Positions 1 to 9,349 of a stretch of 64,000 bases of DNA are shown piece after piece. The DNA comes from Dorea formicigenerans (GTDB lineage Bacteria; Bacillota; Clostridia; Lachnospirales; Lachnospiraceae): NCBI RefSeq assembly GCF_025150245.1, contig NZ_CP102279.1, positions 1,175,423-1,239,422 of the forward strand. Direction: 5' to 3'. A program made the position numbers and the translations under genes. How positions within the stretch are numbered: position 1 is the first letter of the stretch; each line of letters starts with the position of its first letter. The notes beneath the pieces are model-generated. The model did no database searches, was not told the DNA's origin, and saw only the letters and a list, made by a program, of their open reading frames with translations.

Positions 1-1
1 G

Positions 2-490
2 CTGGCAGTTTCTGAGACACTGGACAAATACTTCATCGTGAGAATTGCGTGGGTATTTGGAAAGAATGGTAACAACTTTATAAAGACCATGTTGAAAGTT
101 GGAAAAAATCATGATAAACTTCGTGTAGTGAATGATCAGATTGGTACACCGACTTACACATTTGATCTGGCAAGACTGCTTGTAGACATGATCGAGACAG
201 ATAAGTATGGTTATTATCATGCGACAAACGAAGGCGGATACATCAGCTGGTATGATTTTACAAAAGAAATCTTCCGTCAGGCTGTAGAACAGGGACATAC
301 AGAGTACGGAGAAGACAGAATTACAGTTAATCCGGTTACAACTGCAGAGTATGGAGTGTCCAAAGCTGCAAGACCATTTAACAGCAGACTGGATAAGAAA
401 AAACTGGTGGAGAATGGCTTTACACCACTTCCGACCTGGCAGGATGCACTTGGACGTTATCTGAAAGAGTTGAACATAGACGAACTCTAA
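2..490 (+). CDS. rfbD: dTDP-4-dehydrorhamnose reductase, C-terminal part (5' end outside window)
   Basis: The open frame runs in from the window edge without a start, so only the last ~162 residues are seen. The segment IVRIAWVFGKNGNNFIKTML, followed by a GTPTYTFDLA motif and a YHATNEG motif, is typical of RmlD/RfbD, the NADPH-dependent reductase that makes dTDP-L-rhamnose in the last step of the pathway. The next gene is rfbC, the epimerase of the step before, which supports the call. The start and the Rossmann GxxGxxG motif lie upstream and cannot be checked. Confidence 0.9.
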   Translation: MAVSETLDKYFIVRIAWVFGKNGNNFIKTMLKVGKNHDKLRVVNDQIGTPTYTFDLARLLVDMIETDKYGYYHATNEGGYISWYDFTKEIFRQAVEQGHTEYGEDRITVNPVTTAEYGVSKAARPFNSRLDKKKLVENGFTPLPTWQDALGRYLKELNIDEL

Positions 491-564
491 AAGCTTTGTG
501 AAGATTCGCATAGACTCAGATAAGAGGCATTGTAAGACGAATAAAAAGAGTGAAAATGAAATGG

Positions 565-593
565 ACGGGTACACATAATATATGTGTGCCCGT
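565..593 (+). promoter_or_regulatory. Hairpin in the rfbD-rfbC gap
   Basis: An inverted repeat with arms ACGGG-T-ACACAT and ATGTGT-G-CCCGT (one internal T/G opposition) closes over AATAT, about 35 nt upstream of the rfbC start. No T-run follows, so it is not a standard terminator. It could be an mRNA-stability or processing hairpin between the two genes. Function is inferred only from position. Confidence 0.45.
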
Positions 594-627
594 ATGCATC
601 ATAATCACACAAAAGGAGATATGTAAG

Positions 628-1236
628 ATGGGACAGATTAAAGTAGAAAAAAATGCAGGTGGAATAAAGGGACTTTGTGTCATTGAGCCAACGGTTCATG
701 GTGATGCAAGAGGATACTTTATGGAGACATACAATCAGAAGGATATGGAAGAGGCAGGACTTACGATGCAGTTCGTACAGGACAATCAGTCTTGTTCTAC
801 AAAAGGTGTTCTTCGCGGATTACATTTCCAGAAAGAATTCCCGCAGGGAAAACTTGTACGTGTCGTAAAAGGTTCAGTATTTGACGTAGCTGTTGATCTT
901 AGAAGTGACAGTGAGACATACGGAAAATGGTTCGGTGTAGAGCTGACAGAAGAGAACAAGAAACAGTTCTATATTCCGGAAGGATTTGCTCATGGATTCC
1001 TTGTTTTAAGTGAGATTGCAGAGTTCTGCTACAAGTGTACAGACTTCTATCATCCAGGAGATGAAGGTGGTCTCGCATGGAACGACCCTGAGATTGGTGT
1101 AGAATGGCCACAGCTTGTAGGGGAGTATAAGGGCAATGCTTCCGCAGAAGGATATCATCTAGAAGATGGAACAGCACTGAACTTAAGTGATAAAGATCAG
1201 CTCTGGGTAGGACTGAAAGATACATTTCATTTTTAA
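628..1236 (+). CDS. rfbC: dTDP-4-dehydrorhamnose 3,5-epimerase
   Basis: This 202-residue protein has the RmlC signature: RGLHFQ with the catalytic-type His near residue 66, then GKLVRVVKGSVFDVAVDLR and IPEGFAHGFLVLS. It epimerises C3 and C5 of dTDP-4-keto-6-deoxyglucose, supplying the substrate of RfbD. The start ATG at 628 is chosen because AAAGGAG sits about 8 nt before it; the frame is open further upstream to 550, but that stretch includes a hairpin and encodes nothing RmlC-like. It follows rfbD by about 137 nt and is probably in the same operon. Confidence 0.95.
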   Translation: MGQIKVEKNAGGIKGLCVIEPTVHGDARGYFMETYNQKDMEEAGLTMQFVQDNQSCSTKGVLRGLHFQKEFPQGKLVRVVKGSVFDVAVDLRSDSETYGKWFGVELTEENKKQFYIPEGFAHGFLVLSEIAEFCYKCTDFYHPGDEGGLAWNDPEIGVEWPQLVGEYKGNASAEGYHLEDGTALNLSDKDQLWVGLKDTFHF

Positions 1237-1252
1237 GTAAGAGGAAATATTT

Positions 1253-2785
1253 ATGTCATTAACATCAATAGAATTTCTGGTATTTGTGATTGTGGCAGTA
1301 GTTGGATATTATATCATTCCGAAACGCTGTCAATGGATGTGGCTGTTGCTTTTCAGCTACATTTATTATGCATCTGCCGGAATACAGTATTTAGGGTTTA
1401 TTCTATATACAACACTTGTGACATATGGAACAGCGCTTGTAATTCATCGAATAGATCAGACAGATGAAGCACATAAAAAAGATGCGAAGCAAAAAAAGAA
1501 GGGCGTGTTAATACTTGCCCTTCTATTTGTGTTTGGTCTGTTAGGAGTATTGAAGTATACGAATTTTATTGTACAGAATATTGATCAGTTATTTCATACA
1601 GATTTTGGCCCATTTCATTTATTACTTCCAATTGGATTGTCTTTTTACACATTTCAGTCAGCAGGGTATATTTTAGATGTTTATTGGAACCGTTGCGAAC
1701 CGGAAAAAAATGTATTTCGTTTTGCTTTGTTTGTTTCTTTCTTCCCTCAGATTTTGCAGGGACCGATTGGCAGATTTGACCGATTGACAAAGACCTTGTA
1801 CGCAGAACATGAATTTGACTGGCAGAGAATTGAACGTGGTGTTCAGCGGATAATTTGGGGATTTTTTAAGAAAATGTTGATTGCAGATACAGCAGCAGTA
1901 TTTGTTGATGCAATTTTTAATCAGTATCAGACTTATAATGGAATTGCAATATTAGGTGTACTGGCATATTCTGCACAGCTCTATGCGGACTTTTCAGGAG
2001 GTGTAGATGTAGTTATTGGTGTGGCAGAATTATTTGGCGTAGAGATGGATGAAAACTTTAAACGTCCGTATTTTGCGGTTTCTATTACAGATTTTTGGCA
2101 TCGCTGGCATATTACATTGGGAACATGGATGAAAGATTATGTATTCTACCCGGTATCATTATCTGGCTGGATGGGAAAATTCGGTAAATTCGCAAAGAAG
2201 AAGTTTGGAAAAACTTATGGAAGAGCATTACCAATCTGTGTAGCGAATCTGATCGTGTTCCTTGTGGTAGGAATCTGGCATGGAGCAGCCTGGAAGTTTA
2301 TAGTATATGGTATTTATAATGGAGTGATTATTGCATTTAGTGGTCTGATGACAAAAAATTACAGAGAGTGGAAGAAAAAGCTTCATATTGACGATAAATC
2401 TACAGGCTGGCATATATTTCAGATTATCCGGACATTTCTACTTGTGAATATAAGCTGGTACTTTGATCGGGCGGACACAATTCCACAGGCTCTTACAATG
2501 ATGAAAAATTCTGTAACATATTTTGAACCTGCACAGATATTAAATATACAGTTTGGGCAGATGAATTTAAAGTATACACCTGTATTTATTGCTGTGCTGT
2601 TAGTATGTTGTGCAATTTGCTTTGTAGTCAGTTTTTTACAGGAACGAGGAACGAAGATTCGACAGTCTCTTTCTACAAAGATATGGGTAATTCGTTGGGC
2701 AATTTATCTTGCAATGATTTTTGCAATGCCATTGCTTGGCAGAATGCCAGATACAGCAGGAGGTTTTATTTATGCACAATTTTAA
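1253..2785 (+). CDS. MBOAT-family membrane O-acyltransferase
   Basis: A 510-residue polytopic protein of the AlgI/DltB/PatA membrane-bound O-acyltransferase family. Visible family marks are FWHRWHITLGTWMKDYVF near residue 281 and GIWHGAAWKFIVYG, whose His near residue 343 matches the catalytic His. Such proteins take an acyl group, usually acetyl, across the membrane for transfer to a glycan. Its stop overlaps the next gene by 14 nt, and that gene is an SGNH-like exported protein, the usual two-part arrangement. The polysaccharide of this locus is the likely acceptor (inference). D-alanylation is less likely because no dltA or dltC is near. Confidence 0.85.
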   Translation: MSLTSIEFLVFVIVAVVGYYIIPKRCQWMWLLLFSYIYYASAGIQYLGFILYTTLVTYGTALVIHRIDQTDEAHKKDAKQKKKGVLILALLFVFGLLGVLKYTNFIVQNIDQLFHTDFGPFHLLLPIGLSFYTFQSAGYILDVYWNRCEPEKNVFRFALFVSFFPQILQGPIGRFDRLTKTLYAEHEFDWQRIERGVQRIIWGFFKKMLIADTAAVFVDAIFNQYQTYNGIAILGVLAYSAQLYADFSGGVDVVIGVAELFGVEMDENFKRPYFAVSITDFWHRWHITLGTWMKDYVFYPVSLSGWMGKFGKFAKKKFGKTYGRALPICVANLIVFLVVGIWHGAAWKFIVYGIYNGVIIAFSGLMTKNYREWKKKLHIDDKSTGWHIFQIIRTFLLVNISWYFDRADTIPQALTMMKNSVTYFEPAQILNIQFGQMNLKYTPVFIAVLLVCCAICFVVSFLQERGTKIRQSLSTKIWVIRWAIYLAMIFAMPLLGRMPDTAGGFIYAQF

Positions 2786-3743
2786 AAAACTTGTCAGTCC
2801 GGTAATTTTGATGATAATTATTATTTGTGTGAATGAAATGCTTTGCTTTGCGGCAAAACCGTATAGCTTTTTTCGATTTGATATGCATAATCTGGAAAAC
2901 GGCGAGGAGTACACAGATATATTTGTAGGAACTTCTCATGGAAAAGCTGCAATTGCGCCGGAAGTTGTAGATCAGTATACTGGCGGTAACAGTATCAATA
3001 TGTGTCTTGGGGGCGAGTATCTTTCAGATAGTTATTTTATCGTAAAAGAAGCAATACGTGTCGGTCATCCGAAACGAGTGGTTTATGAACTGGATCCAGG
3101 TTATTGGGTGGCAGAAAAAAGCAAGGGTGCAGAATATAGAGAAATGTATGACGAGTTTCCAAAATCATTGGTAAAAGCAGAGTATTATCATCAACTGCTG
3201 TGGGGACAAGACTGGAGAATGACAATTTTTCCATGGTATCTTTGTAGAACCGGATTGAAAAACCCATTTGAAAGAATCAAGACAAAGCTTGGGGAAGCAT
3301 ATAAAAACTTTGACGATTCTTTCTGGAATAGTGATGTTCAGAACTATGGAGGAAAAGGGCATGTCAGTATTCACAGAACAGATGCCGTGAAGACAGAGGA
3401 TAATTTGAAACTCTGGGACAGACAGGAAATTTTGCCGGAAGTAAAAGAATATTTTGAAAAACTTAAGAAATTATGCGAAGAAAATAATATAGAGCTTGTG
3501 GTAATTACAACACCGATTCCACAGGAAACAATGGAGAAGTATCAGGACAACTTTGAAGAGGCGAATGCATATTTTGCGGAATATATGGCAAAACAGGGGA
3601 TTCCATATTATAATTACAATTATATAGATACAGAAAGTCTGGATAAATCGTTGAATGGATTTTCAGATTATGAAGGACATATGTATGAAGATGAAGCTGA
3701 AAGATTCAGCGCTGAGCTTGGAAAGATGCTTGCTGGAAAGTAG
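2772..3743 (+). CDS. Membrane-anchored SGNH/DltD/AlgJ-like acyl transfer partner
   Basis: A 323-residue protein with an N-terminal hydrophobic anchor (about residues 7-27) followed by an extracytoplasmic domain. IFVGTSHGKAAI places a candidate nucleophile Ser at residue 55, and DYEGHMYEDEA near residues 299-309 gives a candidate Asp/His pair, as in AlgJ/AlgX/DltD-type SGNH proteins. ATG 2772 is chosen because AGGAGG lies just upstream inside the end of the acyltransferase gene; upstream in-frame codons overlap that gene deeply. Translational coupling with the MBOAT gene suggests the two work together on O-acylation of the surface glycan. Confidence 0.7.
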   Translation: MHNFKKLVSPVILMIIIICVNEMLCFAAKPYSFFRFDMHNLENGEEYTDIFVGTSHGKAAIAPEVVDQYTGGNSINMCLGGEYLSDSYFIVKEAIRVGHPKRVVYELDPGYWVAEKSKGAEYREMYDEFPKSLVKAEYYHQLLWGQDWRMTIFPWYLCRTGLKNPFERIKTKLGEAYKNFDDSFWNSDVQNYGGKGHVSIHRTDAVKTEDNLKLWDRQEILPEVKEYFEKLKKLCEENNIELVVITTPIPQETMEKYQDNFEEANAYFAEYMAKQGIPYYNYNYIDTESLDKSLNGFSDYEGHMYEDEAERFSAELGKMLAGK

Positions 3744-3758
3744 AGCTTTGAGAATCAT

Positions 3759-5447
3759 ATGGAAGGCAGAATGAATATGTCAGAATTTTGGAAGAATATA
3801 AATACTTATTATAAACGATATGGATTACATGCAACGATAGTCCGTATTATGGATAAATTGACAGGACAGTCTCGTGTAGATTATATGACATGGTATCAGA
3901 AAACAAAGCCGACAAAGCAGGTGCTCAAAATACAGCGAGAAACAACATTTCCATATATGCCGGAGATTTTGGTAATTGTGCTGGAGAATAAGAGTGGATT
4001 TCATCGACTGGCTGACTCTTTGAAAAATCAGACTTATTCAAGGTGGAAGCTTTGCAAAATAAGAGAATTAAATGATGTAGTGGAAATTCTGAAAGAAGCG
4101 AAAGAAGAGTATGTGTTGATTACGCAGCCGGAAGATGAACTTTCAGTGGATGCATTCTTTCAGTGTGTGAAGTCATTGAATGCAGACAGAACAATTGAAG
4201 CAATTTATTCTGATGATGATATAATAAAAAATGAGACAGAATATGAAGAACCAGCTATAAAGCCGGATTTAAATCTAGATATGCTTAGAAGTTGTAATTA
4301 TATTCATAATTTTTTATTGGTAAAAAAGAAACTTTGCCAGGAATTGTTTGAGGAGTGTTTGGAAAGTTGGAATGGACAAATTGACTGGAAGTATGACTTT
4401 ATATTTCGATGCATAGAAGAAAAACACTCAATCCATCATATTGCAAAAGTGTTGTATCACAGGAATGTAGAGCATGTTCAAGTGTGTGACGAACAAGAAC
4501 GCAAAGCAATTGATATGCATCTGAAGAGAATGAATATAAAAGGGAATGTAGAAAAGACAGAGTATAGAGGGATTTATCGTGTCAGATATTCGATGGAAGA
4601 AACACCGCTTATTTCCATTGTAATTCCTAATAAAGATCATGTGGAAGATTTAAAAAAATGTATTGATTCTTTGGAAAAAAAGAGTTCCTATGACAATCGA
4701 GAATATATCATTGTCGAAAATAACAGTACAGAAGAACAGACATTTGCCTACTATAAAGAATTGGAAGCAAAATGTTCAAGAGCCAAAGTAGTTTATTGGA
4801 AAGAAAAAGGTTTTAATTATCCGAAAATCAATAACTATGGAGTGCAGTATGCAAAAGGAGAGTATATTTTATTCCTGAATAATGATACGGAGATCCAGAA
4901 TCCGGATTGCCTTGAGGAAATGCTCATACATTGCAGCAGACCAGAGGTAGGAGCTGTCGGAGCCCGCTTATTTTATGAAGATGGAACAATTCAACATGTA
5001 GGTGTGATTGTTGGGCTCGGAGGAATTGCGGGACATCCTTATGCAGCCGAAGCAGAAGAAACGTTAGGGCATATGGGAAGAGTTCATATGATTCAGGATT
5101 TAAGTGCAGTAACGGCGGCATGTATGATGGTGAAAAAAAAGGTTTTCTTTGAAGTTGGTAAATTTGAGCCGGAGTATGCGGTTGCGTTTAATGATGTGGA
5201 TTTATGTATGAAAATCCGGAAGGCGGGATATCTGATTGTTTATACCCCATATGCAAGACTGACACATTATGAATCTAAATCAAGAGGTTTAGAAGATTCT
5301 CGTGAAAAGGTGAAACGTTTTGATTCGGAGGTAGCACTTTTTGAAGAACGTTGGGGAAAGGAATTAGAAAAAGGCGATCCTAATTATAATCCTAATTTCA
5401 GGCTGGATGAAAAAGATTTCCGATTGAATGTACATGTCAGAAGGTAA
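3759..5447 (+). CDS. Tandem-domain family 2 glycosyltransferase (second domain intact)
   Basis: A 562-residue protein with two GT-A (GT2) modules. The C-terminal module (from about residue 280) looks complete: PLISIVIPNKDH, the DXD-like LNNDTE, and FNDVDLCMKI. The N-terminal module (about residues 65-260) keeps the fold landmarks (IYSDDDII, DFIFRC, LYH) but has QPEDEL where the next gene's first domain has DHDDML. It probably adds a sugar to the repeat unit; donor and acceptor are unknown. Starts at 3759, 3771 and 3777 are all possible because the ribosome binding site is weak. The coding sequence is AT-rich compared with the housekeeping genes downstream. Confidence 0.85.
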   Translation: MEGRMNMSEFWKNINTYYKRYGLHATIVRIMDKLTGQSRVDYMTWYQKTKPTKQVLKIQRETTFPYMPEILVIVLENKSGFHRLADSLKNQTYSRWKLCKIRELNDVVEILKEAKEEYVLITQPEDELSVDAFFQCVKSLNADRTIEAIYSDDDIIKNETEYEEPAIKPDLNLDMLRSCNYIHNFLLVKKKLCQELFEECLESWNGQIDWKYDFIFRCIEEKHSIHHIAKVLYHRNVEHVQVCDEQERKAIDMHLKRMNIKGNVEKTEYRGIYRVRYSMEETPLISIVIPNKDHVEDLKKCIDSLEKKSSYDNREYIIVENNSTEEQTFAYYKELEAKCSRAKVVYWKEKGFNYPKINNYGVQYAKGEYILFLNNDTEIQNPDCLEEMLIHCSRPEVGAVGARLFYEDGTIQHVGVIVGLGGIAGHPYAAEAEETLGHMGRVHMIQDLSAVTAACMMVKKKVFFEVGKFEPEYAVAFNDVDLCMKIRKAGYLIVYTPYARLTHYESKSRGLEDSREKVKRFDSEVALFEERWGKELEKGDPNYNPNFRLDEKDFRLNVHVRR

Positions 5448-7161
5448 GAATAAAAAGATGAATGTAAAGCAAATCAGCGAAAGATTGAATAAAGAGAATG
5501 TAAAAAAAGGTTTTGAATATATTCGTAGAAATGGTGTCAGCAGATTTTGGACGCTTGCGAAAGCAAAAGCTTTTCCGGCAGGAAAGAGTTATAAAGAGTG
5601 GTATGAAGAGCATTGCCCGACAAAAGAAGAGCTGATGCGTCAAAGAGAGGTTGAATTTTCTGTTCAGCCTCTTATTAGTATTGTTGTGCCGACATACCAG
5701 ACTCCGATTCCTTTTTTGAAAGATATGATTGATTCGGTAAGAAAACAATCTTATGAAAAGTGGGAACTATGTATTGCAGATGGAAGTTTGAATGGAGATG
5801 AAAATGACACAAAAGTCATTCGTGTCAGAGAAGAATTGAATCGTTATTCCATGGAAGATAAAAGAATTAAAGTAGTTTATCTGGAAGAAAATCAGGGAAT
5901 TGCAGAGAACACAAATCAGGCACTAGCGCTCGCTACAGGAGAGTATATCGGGTTATTTGACCATGATGACATGCTGACGCCAGACGCTTTATATGAGATT
6001 GTAAAGGCAATTAATGACTATGATTATGATGTGTTGTACACAGATGAGGATAAAATCTCAGAAAATAGTCACGATTATAAAAAGCCAGTGTTTAAACCGG
6101 ATTACAGCCCGGAATTGTTATGTGCTAATAATTATATCACTCACTTTTTTGTGGCTAAAAAATCAATTGTAGATCGGTTGGAAGGATTCAGAAAGGAATA
6201 TGATGGATCTCAGGATTATGATTTTATCTTTCGGTGTGTAGAACTTGCAAAAAACGTAGGACACGTTTCTAAAGTTTTGTATCACTGGAGGATGCATGGA
6301 GGCTCAGTAGCAGGAGATCCAACAAGTAAAATGTATGCGTACGATGCGGGCAAGAAAGCAATTCAATCACATTATGAGAGAGTTGGTATTCAGGCTAATG
6401 TAGAGCATATGGAGCGACTGGGACTATATCACACAGAATACAAGATGATAAAGCAGCCTTTGATATCTGTGATTATATATGGGGAAGATGATGAAAAAAA
6501 GAAAAGATGTTCAGAGTGGTTCAAAAGAAAAGATTATTCGAATTTGGAAATTTTAGCTTCTGCAGGAATAAGCGTTGAAGAAATTAATGCTCTTGCAGAA
6601 AAAGCGAGAGGATCTTATCTGTTTTTTGTTTCAGAAAATCTTGAGAGTGTAGAAAGAGACGCATTGCAACAAATGGCTGGAGTTTTACAGATACAAAATG
6701 TTGGTGCCGTGAGCGGAAAGGTGATTGGGCGAAAACATACTGTAGAAGATGTAGGAGTTGTGTTTAGAACAAATGGGGATTTATGCAAAGCGAATTATGG
6801 TATTGGAGATTGCGATTATGGAGATATGTTTCGGGCAAAAGTAATGAGCAATTATAGCATTTTATCTTTGAATTGTTTCATGACACACAAAAATACATTT
6901 GAAGAATTAGGCGAATTTAATAAACATTTTTCATTAAGTTTTGCAGCAGCAGATTATTGCTTAAAACTGAGAATGCATGGGAAAAGATGTGTCATGCAGG
7001 CATCAGTAGTCTGGGAATCAAAAGATGTGATGAAAACTGGTATGATCAATGATGAAGAACGTGAAAGATTTTATAAAGAATGGCAGGAAGTTTTAAGAAT
7101 GGGAGATCCTTATTACAATTCTAATTATGCAAAACAGGGGGCACTTTATATTCTGGAGTAG
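5428..7161 (+). CDS. Tandem-domain family 2 glycosyltransferase (first domain intact)
   Basis: A 577-residue paralogue of the preceding gene with the same two-module layout. Here the N-terminal module is intact (PLISIVVPTYQT, GEYIGLFDHDDMLTPDAL, LYTDEDKI, SQDYDFIFRC, LYHWRMHGGS). The C-terminal module has SENLE instead of a DXD and FAAADYCLKL instead of FNDVDLCMKI, so it is probably catalytically dead. The longest frame overlaps the previous gene by 20 nt; ATG 5458, ten nt after that gene's stop and behind an AAGG, is an equally good start. Both proteins likely act on the same glycan. Confidence 0.85.
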   Translation: MYMSEGKNKKMNVKQISERLNKENVKKGFEYIRRNGVSRFWTLAKAKAFPAGKSYKEWYEEHCPTKEELMRQREVEFSVQPLISIVVPTYQTPIPFLKDMIDSVRKQSYEKWELCIADGSLNGDENDTKVIRVREELNRYSMEDKRIKVVYLEENQGIAENTNQALALATGEYIGLFDHDDMLTPDALYEIVKAINDYDYDVLYTDEDKISENSHDYKKPVFKPDYSPELLCANNYITHFFVAKKSIVDRLEGFRKEYDGSQDYDFIFRCVELAKNVGHVSKVLYHWRMHGGSVAGDPTSKMYAYDAGKKAIQSHYERVGIQANVEHMERLGLYHTEYKMIKQPLISVIIYGEDDEKKKRCSEWFKRKDYSNLEILASAGISVEEINALAEKARGSYLFFVSENLESVERDALQQMAGVLQIQNVGAVSGKVIGRKHTVEDVGVVFRTNGDLCKANYGIGDCDYGDMFRAKVMSNYSILSLNCFMTHKNTFEELGEFNKHFSLSFAAADYCLKLRMHGKRCVMQASVVWESKDVMKTGMINDEERERFYKEWQEVLRMGDPYYNSNYAKQGALYILE

Positions 7162-7170
7162 GAGTAAAAA

Positions 7171-8385
7171 ATGACAATACGAAATGTGATAGTGGTTTGC
7201 GATTATGCTTATATAGAAGGAGGCGCAGCCAGAGTGGCTGTTCAGACTGCAGTTGAGCTGTCGAAGCGAAGTAACCTGAAGGTTTATTTTTTTGCAGGTT
7301 GTGGTGAACCATGCCAGGAGTTAGTTCAAAGTTCTGTACAGGTGATTTCGCTGGGAATGTATGATCTGCTCGGAAATCCAAGCAAATTAGATGCTATGAA
7401 AAAAGGAATTTATAATCGAAAAGCTGGAAAATTGCTGGAAGATTTATTAAATACTTTGAAAGAAAATGAAACAATTATCCATGTGCATACATGGACAAAA
7501 GTGTTATCCAGTGCAATCTTTGCTATTGCGGATAAAAAAAATATACCAGTATTTTTGACTGTGCATGATTATTTTCTTACATGTCCAAATGGAGGCTGCT
7601 ACGATTATGTAAAAAATGAAATCTGTGAGAGGAAGCCAATGTCTTTAAATTGTGTTGTTTGCAATTGTGATTCCAGACATTATTATTATAAAGTCTGGAG
7701 ATGCATGAGGCAGTTCAGGCAGAATCGGGTTATGCGAAATTGCAAAAATATTCGGTATATATTTATATCTGAATTTGAAAAAAAGCAATTGGTGAGACGT
7801 TTTGGCGAACCTAAGTGGCAGTTTATGCTAAAAAACCCAAGTACATTTTCAGAAAGAAAACGAGTATTGGCAGAAAAGAATGAGATATATCTGTACATTG
7901 GGCGAGTATCTGAAGAAAAAGGAGTACCACTTTTCTGTGAGGCAGTAGAAAATGCGGGAGTAAAAGCAGTTGTAGTCGGAGATGGCGGATTAAAAAAAGA
8001 TTTGGAAAAAAAGTATCCAGACATTACGTTTACAGGCTGGCTGGAAAAAGCACAGATAGATCAATGGATTGAAAAAAGCAGATGTCTGATATTTCCGTCA
8101 AGATGGTATGAGGGATCACCACTTACGGTACCGGAAGTTCAAGCTTATGGTATTCCATGTATCGTGACAGACTGCAGTGCGGCAGTTGATAATATTGTGA
8201 CAGAAAAAAATGGTTTGATTGTAAAAGCAGATAGAAAAGAAATGTGCAGCGCAATTGCCAAGATGGCGAATGATGAAATCGTAGCGAAGATGTCATGTAA
8301 TACATTTGAATTGTTCGATGAAAAAAGTTATTCAAATGATGTATACATTAAAAATCTGCTGCAGATTTATGAAAAGGGAGTCTAG
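7171..8385 (+). CDS. Family 4 (GT-B) glycosyltransferase
   Basis: A 404-residue protein. The N-terminal half has EGGAARVAVQTA, typical of GT4 donor/acceptor loops. The C-terminal half has YIGRVSEEKGVPLFCEAV, VVGDGG and PSRWYEGSPLTVPEVQAYGIPCI, the conserved E-x7-E nucleotide-sugar site of GT4 retaining transferases. A Cys-rich stretch near residues 136-168 (CPNGGC, CVVCNC) resembles an insert seen in some GT4 proteins and may bind metal (inference). It starts 9 nt after the previous gene behind GGAG, so it is operonic. Sugar specificity is unknown. Confidence 0.88.
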   Translation: MTIRNVIVVCDYAYIEGGAARVAVQTAVELSKRSNLKVYFFAGCGEPCQELVQSSVQVISLGMYDLLGNPSKLDAMKKGIYNRKAGKLLEDLLNTLKENETIIHVHTWTKVLSSAIFAIADKKNIPVFLTVHDYFLTCPNGGCYDYVKNEICERKPMSLNCVVCNCDSRHYYYKVWRCMRQFRQNRVMRNCKNIRYIFISEFEKKQLVRRFGEPKWQFMLKNPSTFSERKRVLAEKNEIYLYIGRVSEEKGVPLFCEAVENAGVKAVVVGDGGLKKDLEKKYPDITFTGWLEKAQIDQWIEKSRCLIFPSRWYEGSPLTVPEVQAYGIPCIVTDCSAAVDNIVTEKNGLIVKADRKEMCSAIAKMANDEIVAKMSCNTFELFDEKSYSNDVYIKNLLQIYEKGV

Positions 8386-8387
8386 AA

Positions 8388-9266
8388 ATGAAAATTTCGG
8401 TCATTATCGTAGCTTATAAAAGTGGAGACATTCTTGTGAAATGTTTGGATTCTATTGCAAAATACAATGATATTGAAGATGAGTTGGAAGTGATTGTGGT
8501 AGACAATAGTCCAGAAGATGAAAGAATAGAACGAGATTTAGTAAAATCACAATATAAAAATTATCGATATATTCCATCGGACAATCGAGGATTTGGTGCC
8601 GGCAATAATCAGGGAGTAGATATATCAACCGGGGAAATCCTTGCATTTTTGAATCCGGATATTATTTTAATTGAACCAATATTTAAAAAAGTCTGGGAGA
8701 AATTCCAGAAGGAAAAAGATCTGATGCTCATGGGAGGGAAACTTTTGTTTGAAGATCTAAAACCGGGCTTTTCATTTTACTTTGATTACAAGCCTTCTAT
8801 AATAAAAAAATGGTCATTAAAATTATGGAATCGGAAAGACCGTTATGATGAAAAGAACATGTATATTGCTGGGGCAGATTTGTTTGTAAGACGAGATGCT
8901 TTTTGTGAGGCGGGAAAATTTGATGAGAATATTTTTATGTATTATGAGGAGCCGGATTTGATTCGAAGACTTCGAAAGGTGCAAAAAGATTGTAAGATTG
9001 TGTATGAACCAGGAATTCGAATGATTCATCTGGAAAAGAAGAGTACGCCGATGTCTATGAATATGATTGGGCACGAAATGGATTCTTGTATTTATTATGG
9101 AAAAAAATATGGACTGGATTATAAGAAGAAGATTCGTTTTGAATACAGATATTATAAACTAAAAAGGATGGTTTATAAGGTATTGAAGAATCAAAAAGCA
9201 GAGCGTATGAATGAAATTATTCAATATTTGAATGAAAATTATATAAAAATATTACGTAAATATTAA
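8388..9266 (+). CDS. Family 2 glycosyltransferase, rhamnosyltransferase-like
   Basis: A 292-residue single-domain GT2. ISVIIVAYKSGD, VIVVDNSPED, NRGFGAGNNQG and the acidic FLNPDI motif follow the WbbL/RfbF-like GT2 pattern, in which NPD replaces the classical DXD. FDENIFMYYEEPDLIRRL is the matching active-site helix. With rfbC and rfbD upstream, L-rhamnose is a plausible donor, but this is inference. It begins 2 nt after the GT4 gene with GGGAG as ribosome binding site, and it is the last gene before a promoter-bearing gap. Confidence 0.82.
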   Translation: MKISVIIVAYKSGDILVKCLDSIAKYNDIEDELEVIVVDNSPEDERIERDLVKSQYKNYRYIPSDNRGFGAGNNQGVDISTGEILAFLNPDIILIEPIFKKVWEKFQKEKDLMLMGGKLLFEDLKPGFSFYFDYKPSIIKKWSLKLWNRKDRYDEKNMYIAGADLFVRRDAFCEAGKFDENIFMYYEEPDLIRRLRKVQKDCKIVYEPGIRMIHLEKKSTPMSMNMIGHEMDSCIYYGKKYGLDYKKKIRFEYRYYKLKRMVYKVLKNQKAERMNEIIQYLNENYIKILRKY

Positions 9267-9298
9267 AGAAATGTTAAGAATTATGCATCTGATTAGGG

Positions 9299-9327
9299 TT
9301 GTAGACAATTTAAAGATATAGTATAAT
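9299..9327 (+). promoter_or_regulatory. Sigma-A type promoter before the glycosylphosphotransferase gene
   Basis: TTGTAG (9299-9304), 17 nt, then a perfect TATAAT (9322-9327), followed 22 nt later by the TTG start of the next gene. This would give the priming transferase and the downstream LCP/GT genes their own transcript. Confidence 0.6.
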
Positions 9328-9349
9328 TTGTAGAATAAAGAGCTATATT

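Noticed and set aside
1253-3743. dlt operon (D-alanylation)
   Set aside because: dltA and dltC are absent and the context is rhamnose glycan synthesis.
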